Positions 44,095 through 54,027 of a stretch of 64,000 nt of DNA are shown one piece after another; positions within the stretch are counted from its first letter, which is position 1, and every line of letters starts with the position of its first letter. Below the pieces are notes generated by a model, which saw only the letters and a program-made list of their open reading frames with translations, was not told the DNA's origin and made no database searches. The position numbers were made by a program, and so were the translations under genes. Origin of the DNA: Methanoregula boonei 6A8 (GTDB taxonomy: Archaea > Halobacteriota > Methanomicrobia > Methanomicrobiales > Methanospirillaceae); the NCBI RefSeq assembly GCF_000017625.1, contig NC_009712.1, forward strand, positions 2,108,001 to 2,172,000, written 5' to 3'.

Positions 44095-45188
44095 GCGGGG
44101 ACGGGATCGGCCCGGAGATAGTTGCAGAAGGAAAGAAGGTGCTTGAAGCCGCCGGGGAGCGGTACCGCTTTGATATTGACTGGACGGATTTTGATATCGG
44201 GGCGGACAGGTATCTCGCTACAAAGAAACTCCTCACCGAAGACGACCTTGCCGAACTCAAAAAATTCAAGGCGATCTACTTTGGTGCCATCGGCGACCCC
44301 CGGGTTCCACCGGGCATCCTTGAGAAGGGGATCCTTCTTGCCCTCCGGTTCTCGTTTGATCAGTACGTGAACCTGCGGCCGATCCGGCTTCTTGAGGGCG
44401 TTGAAACACCGCTTGCCAACAAGACCCCAAAGGACATCGATTTTGTCGTTGTCCGTGAGAATACCGAGGATTTCTATGTCGGGATCGGTTCCCGGTTCAA
44501 GAAACACCAGAAGACCGAGCTTGCCGTTGTCCGCGACCTCTACAACGTGAAGTTCGGGCTCGACATCGAGACCGATGCCGAGGAACTCGCGTACCAGATC
44601 GGGGTCGTGACCCGGGAAGGTTCGCGCCGGGTCCAGACCTATGCCTTTGACCTCGCCACAAAACGCCGCAAAAAGCTCACTTCGGTTGACAAGGCAAACG
44701 TCCTCTCAGACGTATACGGGCTCTGGCGGGACGTGTTTACCGAGACCGCAAAGAAGTATCCCGAAGTTGTCACCGACTTTAACTTCGTTGACGCGGTTAC
44801 GATGTGGTTTGTGAAAAACCCCGAGTGGTTCGATGTCGTGGTCACACCCAACATGTTCGGCGATATCATCACCGATCTCGGCGCCATGATCCAGGGCGGC
44901 CTCGGCCTTGCCCCGGGCGGGAACATCAACCCGAAGGGCACCTCCATGTTTGAGCCGATCCACGGATCGGCGCCGAAGTACAAGGGCATGGACGTTGCAA
45001 ACCCGATAGCAACCGTCTGGGCCGGTTCGCTTCTCCTTGATCACTTGGGAGAGCACGCGGCGGCGGCGGCTGTTGTTTCGGCCATAGAGAGAAGCATAAA
45101 GGACGGTATGGTCACCAAGGACCTCGGCGGGACTGTGGGGACAAAGAAGGCTGGCAGTTATATTGCGGATTGTGTCCGCCGTGGCTGA
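44073..45188 (+). CDS. Isopropylmalate/isohomocitrate-type dehydrogenase
   Basis: 371 residues of the beta-decarboxylating dehydrogenase family. [10 protein letters not shown] at the start, [47 protein letters not shown], and the Mg-binding [28 protein letters not shown] block. It oxidises and decarboxylates 3-isopropylmalate or isohomocitrate with NAD(P). The long form with PPGILEKG is like tartrate dehydrogenase/LeuB-type proteins. Same operon as the dehydratase subunits, so the three catalyse consecutive steps. Confidence 0.9.
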   Translation: MYKVAAIGGDGIGPEIVAEGKKVLEAAGERYRFDIDWTDFDIGADRYLATKKLLTEDDLAELKKFKAIYFGAIGDPRVPPGILEKGILLALRFSFDQYVNLRPIRLLEGVETPLANKTPKDIDFVVVRENTEDFYVGIGSRFKKHQKTELAVVRDLYNVKFGLDIETDAEELAYQIGVVTREGSRRVQTYAFDLATKRRKKLTSVDKANVLSDVYGLWRDVFTETAKKYPEVVTDFNFVDAVTMWFVKNPEWFDVVVTPNMFGDIITDLGAMIQGGLGLAPGGNINPKGTSMFEPIHGSAPKYKGMDVANPIATVWAGSLLLDHLGEHAAAAAVVSAIERSIKDGMVTKDLGGTVGTKKAGSYIADCVRRG

Positions 45189-45208
45189 CCAAAACCAACC
45201 TCTTTTTT

Positions 45209-45895
45209 ATGCCCCTCGGTATCCCGGATCTCCTGATCGATACGCTTCTTGTCGGCATTCGCTCTGCATATAAGGATCCCTCCTGCGTCGGCATCGATCT
45301 CACCGGTTCCGAGCGCCGGCCCACGGGCCTCTGTGTGCTTCGGGGCAAAAATGCCTCCCTTTCCCTTGCATGGACCGACGCGGAGATCCTCTCGGCCATC
45401 GACGCCGCCGGGACCGGCCTTGTTGCCATCGACTCTTCCCTCGGGCTCCCAGCCGGGAGATGCTGTGCCGAGGATACCTGCGAGTGCAGGAAGTATGGGA
45501 TCATGCGGGACTGCGAGCGCACCCTCCGCAGGCGCGGGATACGCGTGTACCCGACGCTGATTAAAAGTTTGCAGAAGCTGACGGTGAGAGGCATACATCT
45601 GGCAGGTCAGCTCCGGGAATGGGGTTACGAGGTAATCGAGAGCTACCCGGGGGCAATCCAGGACATCCTTTCTATCCACAGAAAAAAGGTTGATCCTGCC
45701 CTGCTCCGGGCAGGTCTTGATAAGACCGGCATCCGGATTCATAACGAGGGGGATCACGTGACCCACGATGAACTTGATGCCCTGACCGCGGCGCTGGGCG
45801 GGTATTTTTACCTTGCCGGCTGGTACGAGGCGATCGGGAATGCAGATGAGGGGTACCTGATTCTCCCCGATCTCACTAGGATCCCTGAAGAATAA
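45209..45895 (+). CDS. DUF429 family protein (RNase H-like fold)
   Basis: 228 residues from ATG 45209 (a GTG at 45170 is in frame but overlaps the dehydrogenase gene). CVGIDLTGSERRPTGLCVL is the first strand and Asp of an RNase H-like fold; AIDSSLGLP, GIRVYPTLIKSLQKLTVRGI, VIESYPGAIQDIL and HDELDALTAAL complete the DUF429 pattern. Predicted nuclease, no known substrate. Confidence 0.78.
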   Translation: MPLGIPDLLIDTLLVGIRSAYKDPSCVGIDLTGSERRPTGLCVLRGKNASLSLAWTDAEILSAIDAAGTGLVAIDSSLGLPAGRCCAEDTCECRKYGIMRDCERTLRRRGIRVYPTLIKSLQKLTVRGIHLAGQLREWGYEVIESYPGAIQDILSIHRKKVDPALLRAGLDKTGIRIHNEGDHVTHDELDALTAALGGYFYLAGWYEAIGNADEGYLILPDLTRIPEE

Positions 45896-46013
45896 GTGAA
45901 CAAAAAAATTCTCACAATGAGGGGTACCGGCAATCCTGTTACGCTGGTCGAAACGGGAGTTCAGGCCGACGGTTGTCATTGCAGAAAAATGGGAGAATGG
46001 ACCACCAACTGAT

Positions 46014-46943
46014 TTACTTCAGGTTTTCAGGTATATCGAGCGGGATATCCTCCTCATCGGTGGATTTTTTGGATGAGAAGATGGAGCGGAGAGCGGCAAA
46101 CGGTCCCGCGCTGCTCTCTCCTGCCGGGTCTTTTTCTCCTTTTTTTGCACTCCCGTAGTTCTTTAAGAGGATCTCCGCTTCAATAAGCCCCTCCTCGACC
46201 CGCTTCTTTTCCGTCACGTCCACCAGAGACCCGGCGATCGCCACGGTAACGCGGTTCTTTACCACCGGGATCTCATTTATCTCTACCCAGATTTTTGTAT
46301 TGTTGCGACCGTAAAATTCCAGCCGGTAGGGGGGTTCGCGGCGGCCGGTGGCAATCGCTTTTAACGTTCTTTCCAGTCCCTTTGCATTGAGCGGGTGGTC
46401 AGTGAGATAATCGATCCACATCCGTTTACCTGATTTCTGCCCGGTCCCCAGAAGTGCCCGGATCCGGGGACTGACATAGCGAAGGGTATGGTCGGAGCTG
46501 TGTGTGAAGTACATCGGCGTACCGCTCTCCAGAAGGAGCATCAGTTCCTCATCGCGTTTCCGGATCGAGCGCTGCTCCCGCTGGAGCCGGGTAACGTCCC
46601 GACCGGAGGCCACAATTGCAGTCACCCCTCCCTTTCCGTCGGTAATCGAACGGGCAGACCAGCTGATACAGCGCGGGCCCTGCGGGGAAGAGATCCATTG
46701 CTCTACCTGGCAGGTATAGGGCGGCCGGAAAAGCCTGGTCATCTGGGTAGCCATCACCTCAGAATACTTCTGATCGGTTGCGGGCATGAAAATGCTCCCT
46801 CCCAGTTCTTCTTTTGTCTTCCCTAATGCTTCGCAGTATGCCGTATTGACAAAAAGAAGGCGTCCCTCAGTGCTGAACTTGACCAGCAGATCCTGCTGGT
46901 TCTCTACCAGTTCCCGGTAGGGATTTTCATCACTGGTATCCAT
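46014..46943 (-). CDS. Protein with two PAS domains, no kinase
   Basis: 309 residues. PAS 1 at about 8-125 (LVKFSTEGRLLFVNTAYCEALGKTKEELGG) and PAS 2 at about 133-255 (FTHSSDHTLRYVSPRIRALLG), each with the C-terminal strand that ends in DVT. A short helix and a low-complexity Ser/Glu tail follow; there is no histidine kinase, cyclase or output domain. It may sense a ligand and act through another protein. No receiver gene is adjacent. Confidence 0.8.
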   Translation of the reverse strand: MDTSDENPYRELVENQQDLLVKFSTEGRLLFVNTAYCEALGKTKEELGGSIFMPATDQKYSEVMATQMTRLFRPPYTCQVEQWISSPQGPRCISWSARSITDGKGGVTAIVASGRDVTRLQREQRSIRKRDEELMLLLESGTPMYFTHSSDHTLRYVSPRIRALLGTGQKSGKRMWIDYLTDHPLNAKGLERTLKAIATGRREPPYRLEFYGRNNTKIWVEINEIPVVKNRVTVAIAGSLVDVTEKKRVEEGLIEAEILLKNYGSAKKGEKDPAGESSAGPFAALRSIFSSKKSTDEEDIPLDIPENLK

Positions 46944-47100
46944 GCTGCTGCTCCATTATCATGAGTAATGACAGTCCCCGGGAACACCCTTTGTTCAGTA
47001 CACGTCTCCCTTCGGGACTATTAATGTTGTACACTGGTGCGCCCGCAAGTCACCGGAAATGGGGAAAAAGAATATGTTAACGGCATAAACCCGAAGGCCA

Positions 47101-47520
47101 TCAGACCAGTGCGCTGATCTGTTGCTGGCCGGTGAGCCTGCGATCTTTCCATACAGGAGAAGACGGCTGTTCGGGGATGCGTGCAATGGGAGCCAGTTTA
47201 TCCCGCCCATAGAGCGTTGCCCTGAGGGTTGCAAGGGACAAGGTAAATGTACCAGCTTCGAAAAGTTCAAGATTAAGGGCCTTTCCGGATGCAGACATCT
47301 GCGCAAGGCCGCAGGTTGCCCCAAGATAATAGTCCCACTCTCGGGCAAGAGCCTCGATCTGGATAACCACCTGCCGCCCGGATATCCCCTTTGCGAGATC
47401 CGCAAGCCGGATGGCATACCGGGTACCCATGATATGCAGTTCCACAACTTCCTGGAGCCTGCCCTCGCGGTCAATTGCCCTGCACCCTGTTCTTCGGAGA
47501 TATCCTGCCTTTTGCATCAT
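47101..47520 (-). CDS. Hypothetical protein downstream of the nitrogenase-like genes
   Basis: 139 residues, not recognised. It is beta-rich and soluble: VVELHIMGTRYAIRLADLAKGISGRQVVIQIEALAREWDYYLGATCGLAQMSASGKALNLELF-type alternation of hydrophobic and polar residues. Cys at about residues 13 and 70. It is on the same strand as the H-D-K genes, 110 bp after the last of them, so it might belong to that system; a separate promoter is equally possible. Confidence 0.5.
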   Translation of the reverse strand: MMQKAGYLRRTGCRAIDREGRLQEVVELHIMGTRYAIRLADLAKGISGRQVVIQIEALAREWDYYLGATCGLAQMSASGKALNLELFEAGTFTLSLATLRATLYGRDKLAPIARIPEQPSSPVWKDRRLTGQQQISALV

Positions 47521-47630
47521 ACACGACCACCTTCTGTCGTAATACTGCGTCTTTCCCGGGCTGTATATAACCCGGGACCGTGCGCGGGGTGAAAGTGAAA
47601 GATACCTATCTCAGGAATATAAGCGGGGGG

Positions 47631-48761
47631 TTATGGTGCCCGGTCCATGCAGGCATTCAGGACATTTTCGACAAAATAAAGGGAGCCTCCCAGACCTGCA
47701 AGGGGGTAATGGGCAAGCCTGACCTGTCCGCGGAATGGCGGTATAATTCCTACAAATGCCCGGTCCGGGCATAAAGAACGTTCAAATGAGGAGCCGATCA
47801 CAAGATCCGGATCAGATTCCGTAATCCTGCGACCAACCGCTTCGAGCCCGGCCAGTTTCTCCACCCGGTACTGACCCCCCGGTTGTTCCGGCAGGTCGTT
47901 GCGTGTGCCGACAATGAGAATCTCCGCATCAAGATACCGTTTCAGGGTATCTGCCGCAAAAAGGGCATAGGCTGCACCGGCAAAGATCGCAACACGGGGA
48001 GGCTCGTACCGGCGCAGGAACTTATCGCCGGCATGAATCAATCGTTCTTCCTGCAGATCTAGCTCTTTTAATACCGGATCCGTATCTGCATGGTCAAAAA
48101 TTCCGGCGAGCTTTCCTAAGGTTGTGCGGAGTGAAGGTATACCCAGAGTACCCCCCAGGGAGGTCCCGACCCCGGATCCAAAATCCTCATTTGTACCGAT
48201 GGTAAAAGGCGAAGCCGTTTTTACCTTATCTGCCCGGTCCCGGCAAAATACTGTTCCGACAGGGATACCGGCCCGATAGAGCAGACGGGTGATTTCCTGG
48301 ATATTTCCCTCATGGAACGGATCTGCAAGGGAAATGCCATCGATATTTACCCCTGATTGCTCCGGGTTGACTGAAGGTCCAAGCGCGGCAAGTGCTGCCT
48401 GGTACCCGGCCTCCAGATCCCCGGCAAAACCGGGGCTGTCCACAACAATGAGCTCGCTTCCGCTCACCATTTCACGAATATCCTCGCCCAGCGCGGAGGG
48501 AACGCAGGTGGTGACAACCGCAATCCGGTCACCCTTCCCGGAGAGATCGCTGATCACCTCTCTAAGCCTGTCGCCTGATCCAAAAATCACCTCGTTTTCA
48601 AGGATAAACGTCCCGTACAGGTGTGTGTTGAGGAGTGTGGCCGGGTAGTAATAACACCCGCTGGATCCATGGATCACCACGGATATCCCGTCAAAACCGG
48701 CAAGGCATGCAGCAGCCCCGGTCATGGCGCAGGGCCACAGCGGAGTCCCGCACTCATGCAT
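47631..48761 (-). CDS. Nitrogenase-like component 1, K-type subunit
   Basis: 376 residues. Three cysteines at P-cluster spacing: Cys11 (PLWPCAMTG), Cys36 (HGSSGCYYY) and Cys86 (TTCVPSALGED). The Rossmann-like repeats and a SGSELIVVDSPGF segment follow the NifD/NifK/BchN/BchB plan. The size is smaller than NifK (about 520). It would pair with the D-type protein upstream to hold a 4Fe-4S or P-cluster-like centre fed by the NifH-like reductase. Its start overlaps the D gene by 8 bp. Neither CfbD nor a true nitrogenase by look; substrate unknown. Confidence 0.78.
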   Translation of the reverse strand: MHECGTPLWPCAMTGAAACLAGFDGISVVIHGSSGCYYYPATLLNTHLYGTFILENEVIFGSGDRLREVISDLSGKGDRIAVVTTCVPSALGEDIREMVSGSELIVVDSPGFAGDLEAGYQAALAALGPSVNPEQSGVNIDGISLADPFHEGNIQEITRLLYRAGIPVGTVFCRDRADKVKTASPFTIGTNEDFGSGVGTSLGGTLGIPSLRTTLGKLAGIFDHADTDPVLKELDLQEERLIHAGDKFLRRYEPPRVAIFAGAAYALFAADTLKRYLDAEILIVGTRNDLPEQPGGQYRVEKLAGLEAVGRRITESDPDLVIGSSFERSLCPDRAFVGIIPPFRGQVRLAHYPLAGLGGSLYFVENVLNACMDRAP

Positions 48762-49797
48762 GAATTGCCCTCCTCCAGCGGTGAAGCATTCGTCGTACCC
48801 CGGCGATACCGACAGGGGGTGTTACCGGTACCGGTACCGGCTTTCCCGAAGGTATGACATCCAGCCTGAATGCATATGCAATATTCCGCAATACCCGTTC
48901 CCCGTCATGTGTCGGAAAGAGTGTGGAGAAGGAGATCTCACGACCTGCGATATCGGCAAAATCACTGAGTGTGTCCTGCTCAAAACCGCGCTCTTTCTCA
49001 ATCGCCGGTCGGGGATCGATACCGCAGGCGGCGCCAACTGATTCAAGGAACGTGATAGTGCCAGACAAACCCAGGGGAAATCCCGAAATATAGGGTGTTT
49101 TGAAGTGTTCCTTAAGGTACTCGCCAACCGGAATGAGCGCGGGATCGCGGAGCACGTTAAGCCGGGCTGCCCCAACGGAATCAATCTGTCCGTAGGTAAG
49201 ATTATGGACAAACCGGGTGTTAACCGAAAGGCCCAGCAGGGAGAGCAGCCGGGCTACCTCGGCGAAATTCTCGTCAACTTCATATTCGAGATTCTTTTCA
49301 CCGATAATATTTACCCCCCCGTTCATCCCCGGGGAAGGTTCTGCCATGCCGGCAAGGGCCACGAGCGCATTATTGACCCCGGTCTGGAACGAACCTCCAA
49401 GAAATCCGGCAGTCGGGATCATGATGACGGGAACACCGGCTTTTGCATCGCAGACCGCAGCCACATCGTCTCCGATGGTTTCTACGATACAAGTGGAAAG
49501 AACGAATATGGCTGCAGGATTGCAGGAAATTGCCCGATCCAGGATCCGGTCGAGTGCGCCTTCGCCGCCGAATATTACCTCGGTTTCCGAGAGCCCGCTC
49601 GAAATAAGCGGGGGAAGCACAACGCGATCATTCTCAACGCTGGTTGCATGCAGAAGGGAAAAATTGTGGTGCGTACATCCCGGCGGACCATGCACAACTG
49701 TGATCGCATCGCGGATCTGGGTGGTCACCGACAACGCACCGGTCAGGGTACAGCCTTCGGTTCTACACGAACTGGCGGGCAAGTGATTCAAGCTCAT
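48754..49797 (-). CDS. Nitrogenase-like component 1, D-type subunit
   Basis: 347 residues from the ATG at 49797, inside the end of the NifH-like gene (35-bp overlap); the frame opens further left but that is the NifH shadow. Cysteines at the NifD P-cluster positions: Cys16 (EGCTLTGA), Cys41 (HGPPGCTHH) and Cys103 ([11 protein letters not shown]), with spacings 25 and 62 against 26 and 66 in NifD. A long insert with [28 protein letters not shown] follows the standard fold. It is about 130 residues shorter than NifD; I see no obvious equivalents of the FeMo-cofactor Cys and His ligands. Unknown substrate. Confidence 0.8.
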   Translation of the reverse strand: MSLNHLPASSCRTEGCTLTGALSVTTQIRDAITVVHGPPGCTHHNFSLLHATSVENDRVVLPPLISSGLSETEVIFGGEGALDRILDRAISCNPAAIFVLSTCIVETIGDDVAAVCDAKAGVPVIMIPTAGFLGGSFQTGVNNALVALAGMAEPSPGMNGGVNIIGEKNLEYEVDENFAEVARLLSLLGLSVNTRFVHNLTYGQIDSVGAARLNVLRDPALIPVGEYLKEHFKTPYISGFPLGLSGTITFLESVGAACGIDPRPAIEKERGFEQDTLSDFADIAGREISFSTLFPTHDGERVLRNIAYAFRLDVIPSGKPVPVPVTPPVGIAGVRRMLHRWRRAIHA

Positions 49798-50575
49798 CGA
49801 TCTCAAGGGGGGTGGGTATGGTAAAGCGCGTGTTTTCCATAACCCGGGCTGCAAGGTCCCTGTACCTCTGTGCCTGTTCAGATGACGGCTCGTACTCAAG
49901 CACGGTCTTGCGGTCCAGTTCTGCCAGCTGGACCGTGCGATCACGCGGGATATACTGGAGAAGATGGCTGTTGACCCGGCGGGCAAACTCTGCCACCAGC
50001 TCCTCTTCCCGGGGCAGGTTCTTGGCGTTGCAGATAACCCCGGCCAAGCGGCACATGCTCCTCGGGCGGGCACTCAGCCTCTGTACAGCCTTGCAGATGT
50101 TGTTTGCCGCATACAGGGACATAAGTTCTCCCGAAGTTACAAGGTACACTTCCTGGGCGTACCCTTCCCGCATCGGCATGGCAAACCCGCCACAGACCAC
50201 ATCGCCCAGCACATCGTACACGATCACATCTCCCGTGAGCGTACCGAATTTTTCCAGCAGCTGGAACGTGGCGATAATCCCCCGCCCGGCGCAACCAACG
50301 CCAGGTTCCGGCCCTCCGGCTTCAACGCAGCGGATGCCATTAAAACCGGTATAGACTACATCCGCCGGGGTTACTGATGCCGCTCCCCGTTCGCGCACCA
50401 GATCCATAACTGTAGGAATCAACCGTCCCTGCATCAGCATCCTGGTACTATCGCGCTTGGGATCGCAACCAATCTGGAGAACGTTGTACCCTGAAAGGGA
50501 AAGGGCTGCAGACAGGTTCGCAGAAGTCGTGGACTTTCCGATACCGCCTTTTCCGTACAGGGCGATCTGCTTCAT
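49763..50575 (-). CDS. NifH/BchL-like iron protein
   Basis: 270 residues. P-loop GKGGIGKST (8-16), GCDPKRDST, cluster cysteines Cys95 ([10 protein letters not shown]) and Cys128 ([12 protein letters not shown]) that bridge a 4Fe-4S cluster at the dimer face. It is the ATP-driven electron donor for component 1. It lies first in a three-gene leftward operon. A TATA box is centred 27 bp ahead of its ATG and no ribosome binding site is seen, so the mRNA is probably leaderless. Confidence 0.92.
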   Translation of the reverse strand: MKQIALYGKGGIGKSTTSANLSAALSLSGYNVLQIGCDPKRDSTRMLMQGRLIPTVMDLVRERGAASVTPADVVYTGFNGIRCVEAGGPEPGVGCAGRGIIATFQLLEKFGTLTGDVIVYDVLGDVVCGGFAMPMREGYAQEVYLVTSGELMSLYAANNICKAVQRLSARPRSMCRLAGVICNAKNLPREEELVAEFARRVNSHLLQYIPRDRTVQLAELDRKTVLEYEPSSEQAQRYRDLAARVMENTRFTIPTPLEIDELESLARQFV

Positions 50576-50597
50576 TACCGTACTATGGGAGGGCAGT

Positions 50598-50606
50598 TTA
50601 TATTAG
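50598..50606 (-). promoter_or_regulatory. TATA box of the nitrogenase-like operon
   Basis: TTTATATTA (plus strand) centred 27 bp ahead of the NifH-like ATG at 50575. Archaeal transcription starts about 25 bp after the TATA centre, so the transcript should begin at or next to the start codon. Confidence 0.6.
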
Positions 50607-50654
50607 ATCTTCTGAAGTTAACAAAAGTACATTTGTGTTTTATTTCCTACTCTG

Positions 50655-52115
50655 CTAATCAGAACCCCGGAAGAGTGCCATAAACAGGACTATCACCGGG
50701 ATCACCTCAAGCCTTCCCAGCCACATCACGATAATAAAAACCCATTTCGAGACAAGCGGCATATCCGGAGAGACATATCCCGAGGTGATCCCGCAGGTAG
50801 AAAATGCGGACGTGACATCAAAGAGGATGTCATTGAGGGGAGCAGATGCCTGCTGGAACTGGAGGACGACGAGGGTGGCAACAAAGATAAGGATAACGGA
50901 AAGGATGATGACAAGCAGGGTCTTTGCGGTTTCCAGCTCGGCAGTTGCACGCGGGATAATCCGGCCTTCACTCCGGAAAGGGATCAGAACCTTCCCGCTC
51001 ACGAACAACCGGTGGAACCACCAGATCAGGGCACGGAACCCCAGCACCACCCGGTTCAGCTTGATCCCCCCTGCCGAACTCCCGGAACAACCGCCAACGA
51101 AGACGAGCATCGTCAAAAAGAAAAGCGTCACACTTGCCCATGTCTGGAGGTCCGCGATCTGGAACCCGGTGGTGGTAAGGGCAGAGACCGCCATGAAGAC
51201 CCCTTCGAAAAGGGCTGCAGGCAAATCCGCATTCCCGAAATAGACCAGATCATACGTAAGAACCGCAGTACCGATGGCCGCAACAACAAAAAAGAGTTTG
51301 ACCTGTTCATCACCGAAAAGACTCCAGCGCCGGTTCTCTGCGATAAGATAGTACAGGCGGAAGGGCAGTGCTCCTGCAATCATGAGGGGAATGAGCAACA
51401 GTTCCAGGAACACATTGTGGTACGAAAGGATACCGCCGGTATGTGGAGTAAAACCTCCCGTGGAGATCGCGGTGAGCGCAAGGTTGACCGAATCCCAGAG
51501 GGATAGACCGGTAAAGAGGATGAGACCGATCGCGACAAACGTCAGGAGTCCGTAAATTTTCCAGATGGCCTTTCCTTTCGAGATGATACCGGGCATCAGC
51601 GGTTCCTCCCTGCTTTCAGGCCGGAAGAGTTTTCCCTGGAAAAGCCCGGTGCTGCTTGCAAGCGCAATGACAAAAGCGATCGTACCGATTCCCCCGATCC
51701 ATTGCATGAACGAGCGCCAGAAAAGAAGGGTATGGGGAGCGGTATCAAGAGAGGGAATCAGGGAAAATGCAGTTCCTGTCCACCCGGCCATTCCTTCGAA
51801 AACAGCATCGGTAAATCCCATGCGGAGGCCCAGCATGAAGGGAATTCCGCTTACTATGGCACAGGTAAACCAGAAAAGAGCAACTGAGCAGAGCGCAGTG
51901 GAAAGCCGGTTTTCACGCTCGTTTCGGGGCAGGCGTTTTAACAGGAATCCCAGGGTGAAGAGGAGGACCGGCACGGTTGCCATAGGTAAAAAGAGGTCCC
52001 ATTCCGAATAGAGCACGGTTACCACCAGGGGAATGGCCGTGACCGGGGCAATAAAGAAAAAAACCGCACCGAGATCGGCAAAGATGGTGGAAAGATAGAG
52101 CAACCGGCGCATCAC
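50655..52115 (-). CDS. trkH: TrkH-type potassium transporter
   Basis: 486 residues, with about ten transmembrane segments. The four pore loops of the TrkH/KtrB family are seen: EGMAGWTGTAFS, LTAISTGGFTPH, VSALTTTGFQIA and TSAFSTCGITSG, with the selectivity Gly in the last three and GT in the first. It takes up K+ with a TrkA-type NAD-binding gate protein, which is not encoded here. Its stop lies 80 bp from the nitrogenase-like operon on the same strand. Confidence 0.92.
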   Translation of the reverse strand: MMRRLLYLSTIFADLGAVFFFIAPVTAIPLVVTVLYSEWDLFLPMATVPVLLFTLGFLLKRLPRNERENRLSTALCSVALFWFTCAIVSGIPFMLGLRMGFTDAVFEGMAGWTGTAFSLIPSLDTAPHTLLFWRSFMQWIGGIGTIAFVIALASSTGLFQGKLFRPESREEPLMPGIISKGKAIWKIYGLLTFVAIGLILFTGLSLWDSVNLALTAISTGGFTPHTGGILSYHNVFLELLLIPLMIAGALPFRLYYLIAENRRWSLFGDEQVKLFFVVAAIGTAVLTYDLVYFGNADLPAALFEGVFMAVSALTTTGFQIADLQTWASVTLFFLTMLVFVGGCSGSSAGGIKLNRVVLGFRALIWWFHRLFVSGKVLIPFRSEGRIIPRATAELETAKTLLVIILSVILIFVATLVVLQFQQASAPLNDILFDVTSAFSTCGITSGYVSPDMPLVSKWVFIIVMWLGRLEVIPVIVLFMALFRGSD

Positions 52116-52172
52116 ATAGAAGATTGTCGCTGGGGATCTATTGAGCGTTTGCTAGAAAAAAAGCAAAAAAAA

Positions 52173-52553
52173 TTACACCCTGTTGGTCCAGAGCCCGTGT
52201 ACGCTGCAGAGCTCCCGGGCCTTTACACTGGTGTCGTGAACCGGGAACTCTGCTTCCGGCTTCTCACCGGGTTTGAGCCACTTGATATATGCATTGTCAC
52301 CGGAACGGACCTCAATCCACTGGATATAATGTTTCTCTTCCATAGGGTGGGGAATGGAGCCGACTTTCACCAGGATCCCGTTTGCTGTCTTTTCGATCAC
52401 CGGTACGTGTTTCTCTTTTCCCGGGTCTGCAGTTTTTTCCTGCTGGAGAGTCATGGGTTTCCCGCAGCACACCATCGTCCCACCGGAAGCACCGACAACC
52501 ATGACGGTATTCCCACAGACTTCGCACTTGTAAACCTCGAAGAGTTTTGTCAT
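52173..52553 (-). CDS. dfx: Desulfoferrodoxin (two-iron superoxide reductase)
   Basis: 126 residues. Centre I ligands Cys10, Cys13, Cys29, Cys30 (desulforedoxin type). Centre II: His49 (EKHVPV), His69 (SIPHPM), His75 (EKHYIQWIEV), Cys116 and His119 (CSVHGLW). It reduces superoxide to peroxide with electrons from rubredoxin or similar. It lies 23 bp downstream of the flavoprotein gene on the same strand, a natural oxygen-defence pair in anaerobes. Confidence 0.95.
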   Translation of the reverse strand: MTKLFEVYKCEVCGNTVMVVGASGGTMVCCGKPMTLQQEKTADPGKEKHVPVIEKTANGILVKVGSIPHPMEEKHYIQWIEVRSGDNAYIKWLKPGEKPEAEFPVHDTSVKARELCSVHGLWTNRV

Positions 52554-52576
52554 ATCCGCAAAAGACCTCCTTTCAC

Positions 52577-53761
52577 TTACACGATGTTAACTTCCTTATG
52601 CTTCTTTAAGATTTCGTCTGCCAGCCGATCCAGATCCTGCATGGCCGCCTCACCGGGTTCGCCGTTGACCATAACCGGCGGGAGGAGATCTACTTTCACA
52701 TGATCGAGCATCTTCGTAATCGTCTCTACGCTCTTACCTCCCCACCCATAGGATCCTATAACCGAGGCAAAACGTGTCTTGGGCCTGAGGATATTTGCAA
52801 GGTAGGTAGCTGAGACCACCGTGGGATGCGGCCCGAAAAGGACTGTCGGTGTCGCGAATACAACTGTAGCCGCATCGACAAGGGCCAGAGCAAGGTCCCC
52901 TGTATCCGTACGGGTCAGGTTGAAGGGTTTTACCACGATCCCCCGCGCGATGAGTGCCCCGGTAAGATGGTCCACCATCTTTGCCGTGCTGCCGTGCATT
53001 GAAACGTACGGTATAACCACCTCGTTTTTCACAGAATCCGATACCCACTCGGCATAAGCATCAAGGATTGACTTCGGGTTTTTATGGACCGGGCCATGGC
53101 TGGGTGCTATCATTACCGGGTCAAGCCCCCGGACTTTTTCTACATATCCCTTAATACTCCCCCGGAACGGCATCATGATCTCAGCATAATAGCGTTTTGC
53201 CGACCGGTAAGCCCAGGCCTCATCGGTAATGAACAGCTCGCTTGTTGCAGCATGGAACCCAAAAAGATCGCAGGAAAAGAGGATCTTATCTTCGACAAGG
53301 AAGGTAATCTGGGTCTCAGGCCAGTGTGTCCACGGGGTAAGGAAAAACCGGAGCGTCCGGTCCCCAAGTGACAGTGTCTCGCCCTCGGATATCACCATGA
53401 AGCGATCCGAAGGGATGTGCAAAAGGGCAATGAGGAGATCCCGGCATTTCGCATTGGTAACCACCCGTGCATCCGGGTAAAATTCGAGGATCATCGGAAG
53501 CGAGCCGGAATGATCCTGCTCCGCATGGTTGATCACGATGTAATCTATGCTCTCGATACCCATTTTTACCAGGTTCGAAATGAGATCATATTCCTTTGAG
53601 GGATCAACGGTATCGATCAGGACTGTTTTTTCGCTGCCCCGAATCAGGTATGCATTGTAGCTGGTCCCTTCCGGGAGTGGGATCAATTCATCGAATATCC
53701 GTCGGTCAAAATCAAATGCCCCGACTGAATAAACTCCTGCAACAAGTTCACGTGAGACCAT
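52577..53761 (-). CDS. fprA: Flavodiiron protein, F420H2 oxidase type
   Basis: 394 residues. A beta-lactamase-fold diiron domain has His79, Glu81, Asp83 and His84 (NHAEQDHSG), His146 (THWPET), Asp165 (SCDLFG) and a His in APSHGP; then, from about residue 250, a flavodoxin domain with the FMN loop SMHGSTAKM and SYGWGGKS. In methanogens this enzyme reduces O2 to water with reduced F420. The start GTG/ATG area: the first ATG has GGTGAT upstream. Same transcript as the superoxide reductase gene. Confidence 0.93.
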   Translation of the reverse strand: MVSRELVAGVYSVGAFDFDRRIFDELIPLPEGTSYNAYLIRGSEKTVLIDTVDPSKEYDLISNLVKMGIESIDYIVINHAEQDHSGSLPMILEFYPDARVVTNAKCRDLLIALLHIPSDRFMVISEGETLSLGDRTLRFFLTPWTHWPETQITFLVEDKILFSCDLFGFHAATSELFITDEAWAYRSAKRYYAEIMMPFRGSIKGYVEKVRGLDPVMIAPSHGPVHKNPKSILDAYAEWVSDSVKNEVVIPYVSMHGSTAKMVDHLTGALIARGIVVKPFNLTRTDTGDLALALVDAATVVFATPTVLFGPHPTVVSATYLANILRPKTRFASVIGSYGWGGKSVETITKMLDHVKVDLLPPVMVNGEPGEAAMQDLDRLADEILKKHKEVNIV

Positions 53762-54027
53762 GGAACATCACCAGTACTTTCCTTTGTATGCCTAAACCGG
53801 TCTTCCTGTGCGAAACAGATTCGGCCGATTCGGTTCTGTGACCGGGCTGCATCCCCGGCCACAGGTTTAGTGTCCTACCAGGCATTGCTTTTTTGGACAG
53901 GACGCCGGCCCACACAGCATAAACTGATTCTTGAGGCCACGCCTTTTCCGCAGGTAAATCTTGGACGATTCCAGCGAATAACCATTTCGTTTATCCGCGC
54001 ATATGCGAAAAACCGGTGTAGTTTAAT

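Noticed and set aside
47631-50575. True nitrogenase (NifHDK) or the CfbC/CfbD pair
   Set aside because: The D and K proteins are too short for nitrogenase and no nif accessory genes adjoin; CfbC/CfbD has only one component-1 protein.
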